Positions 22,916-23,188 of a stretch of 23,188 nucleotides of DNA are shown here, in pieces. Each line of letters opens with the position of its first letter. Positions within the stretch are counted from its first letter, which is position 1. The stretch spans positions 1 to 23,188 of the forward strand of contig JBCBTD010000062.1 of the NCBI GenBank assembly GCA_039818825.1, written 5' to 3'. The stretch comes from JBCBTD01 sp039818825 (GTDB lineage: Bacteria; Pseudomonadota; Alphaproteobacteria; Geminicoccales; Geminicoccaceae). The notes below the pieces were generated by a model. It saw nothing but the letters and a program-made list of their open reading frames with translations, did not search any database and had not been told where the DNA came from. The position numbers and the translations under genes were made by a program.

Positions 22916-22940
22916 CGCTGTTTCGCCCCTTCGATAGAAC
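22912..22940 (+). promoter_or_regulatory. Sigma70-like promoter of tRNA-Ser
   Basis: TTGACG (22912-22917) and TAGAAC (22935-22940) are separated by exactly 17 bases. Transcription would begin near 22947, giving a short leader of about seven bases before the mature tRNA at 22954. The -35 element contains the stop codon of the preceding ybaK-type gene, so the tRNA need not depend on the upstream block. Confidence 0.65.
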
Positions 22941-22953
22941 GCCCCATCCCTGC

Positions 22954-23046
22954 GGAGGGGTGGCCGAGCGGCTGAAGGCGACGGTTTGCTAAACCGTTAT
23001 ACGGGGACAACTCGTATCGTGGGTTCGAATCCCATCCCCTCCGCCA
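22954..23046 (+). tRNA. tRNA-Ser (anticodon GCT), CCA encoded
   Basis: The acceptor stem GGAGGGG (22954-22960) pairs with CCCCTCC (23036-23042); the discriminator is G23043 and CCA is encoded at 23044-23046. The anticodon stem ACGGT/ACCGT encloses loop TTGCTAA with GCT at 22988-22990, which reads AGC and AGT serine codons. A long variable arm (ATACG paired with CGTAT) is present, as required for class II tRNA-Ser. The T arm is GTGGG-TTCGAAT-CCCAT. The sequence beyond the CCA changes abruptly to AT-rich DNA. Confidence 0.98.
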
Positions 23047-23100
23047 TTTAGATCAAATAACATACTGAATTCAAAAGATTTTTCTCTCTGAGTTTTCGAT
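23047..23100. other. Abruptly AT-rich segment after tRNA-Ser
   Basis: By hand count, only about a quarter of the roughly 55 bases after the tRNA CCA are G or C, against roughly two thirds in the rest of the window. It contains the palindrome TGAATTCA (23066-23073) and T-runs near 23079-23084 and 23093-23096, but no strong hairpin. The T-rich part could end tRNA transcription. The composition could also mark the edge of acquired DNA. No gene is seen. Confidence 0.6.
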
Positions 23101-23188
23101 CGTCCCCACACATGTTCCCACGATCCGGCGAAGTCTGCAGTGGACGGATCCGGAGTGTCGAGGCCAGGCGCGGACGAATCATCGGCTG
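23101..23188. other. Window end with no supported gene; short direct repeat
   Basis: GC content returns to high values. GTCCCCAC (23102-23109) and GTTCCCAC (23114-23121) form an imperfect direct repeat 12 bases apart. Open frames run off the window end on both strands: one on the plus strand from ATG 23112, and one on the minus strand that reads back through the tRNA. Neither has a recognisable motif or ribosome-binding site, so I do not call a gene. Confidence 0.4.

Noticed and set aside
22813..23010. A 65-residue minus-strand open frame across the end of the ybaK-type gene and tRNA-Ser
   Set aside because: It is antisense to a real gene and to the tRNA, with no ribosome-binding site.
22985..23188. 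Minus-strand frame from the window end through the tRNA, ending GIRTHDTSCPRITV
   Set aside because: This is the familiar false reading of the antisense strand of a tRNA-Ser gene and gives no evidence of a protein.

Overview
This is a very GC-rich chromosomal window from a proteobacterium, most likely an alphaproteobacterium of Rhodospirillales type. The base composition, the small SRP RNA placed directly before dnaX, and the gene orders dnaX-ybaB-recR-def-fmt-truA and dnaB-alr-mlaE-mlaF-radA-cvpA-purF all fit this. The lineage call is an inference from gene content and order; no rRNA is present. Nearly all of the window is ordinary housekeeping DNA: 23 complete genes, one gene tail, an SRP RNA and a tRNA-Ser. 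I found no CRISPR array, insertion sequence, toxin-antitoxin pair or defence system.

Layout. (1) 1-147: the last 48 codons of an unrecognised gene. (2) 187-1929, minus: an acyl-CoA dehydrogenase, divergent from (3) 2083-4624, plus: dapD, dapE and a small multi-pass membrane protein, coupled by 1- and 4-base overlaps and led by a good sigma70-like promoter. (4) 9655 down to 4602, minus: SRP RNA, dnaX, ybaB, recR, def, fmt and truA, a replication/repair plus translation-initiation operon that meets the membrane protein gene tail to tail. (5) 9710-10600, plus: nudC, divergent from the SRP RNA and convergent with (6) mmcB (11028-10567, minus). (7) 11159-22915, plus: dnaB, alr, mlaE, mlaF, radA, cvpA, purF, an M16 peptidase, an EamA permease, malonyl-CoA decarboxylase and a YbaK-type deacylase. 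Almost every junction in this block is an overlap of 1-4 bases or a gap under 10 bases. (8) 22954-23046: tRNA-Ser(GCT) with its own promoter. (9) 23047-23188: an abruptly AT-rich stretch and a short tail with no supported gene, the only part that looks like accessory DNA.

How the genes work together. dapD and dapE serve the succinylase branch of lysine/diaminopimelate synthesis and alr supplies D-alanine, so both feed peptidoglycan. dnaX, recR, ybaB, dnaB, radA and mmcB are replication and DNA-repair functions. def, fmt, truA, ybaK and tRNA-Ser belong to translation. mlaE and mlaF are the inner-membrane core of a phospholipid transporter. purF starts purine synthesis.

The observations most worth a second look are small: a 17-bp tandem duplication that creates a five-codon mini-ORF bridging ybaB and recR, a hairpin just before the dnaB start, a GC dip inside dnaB, and the AT-rich junction after tRNA-Ser that may be a mobile-element attachment site.
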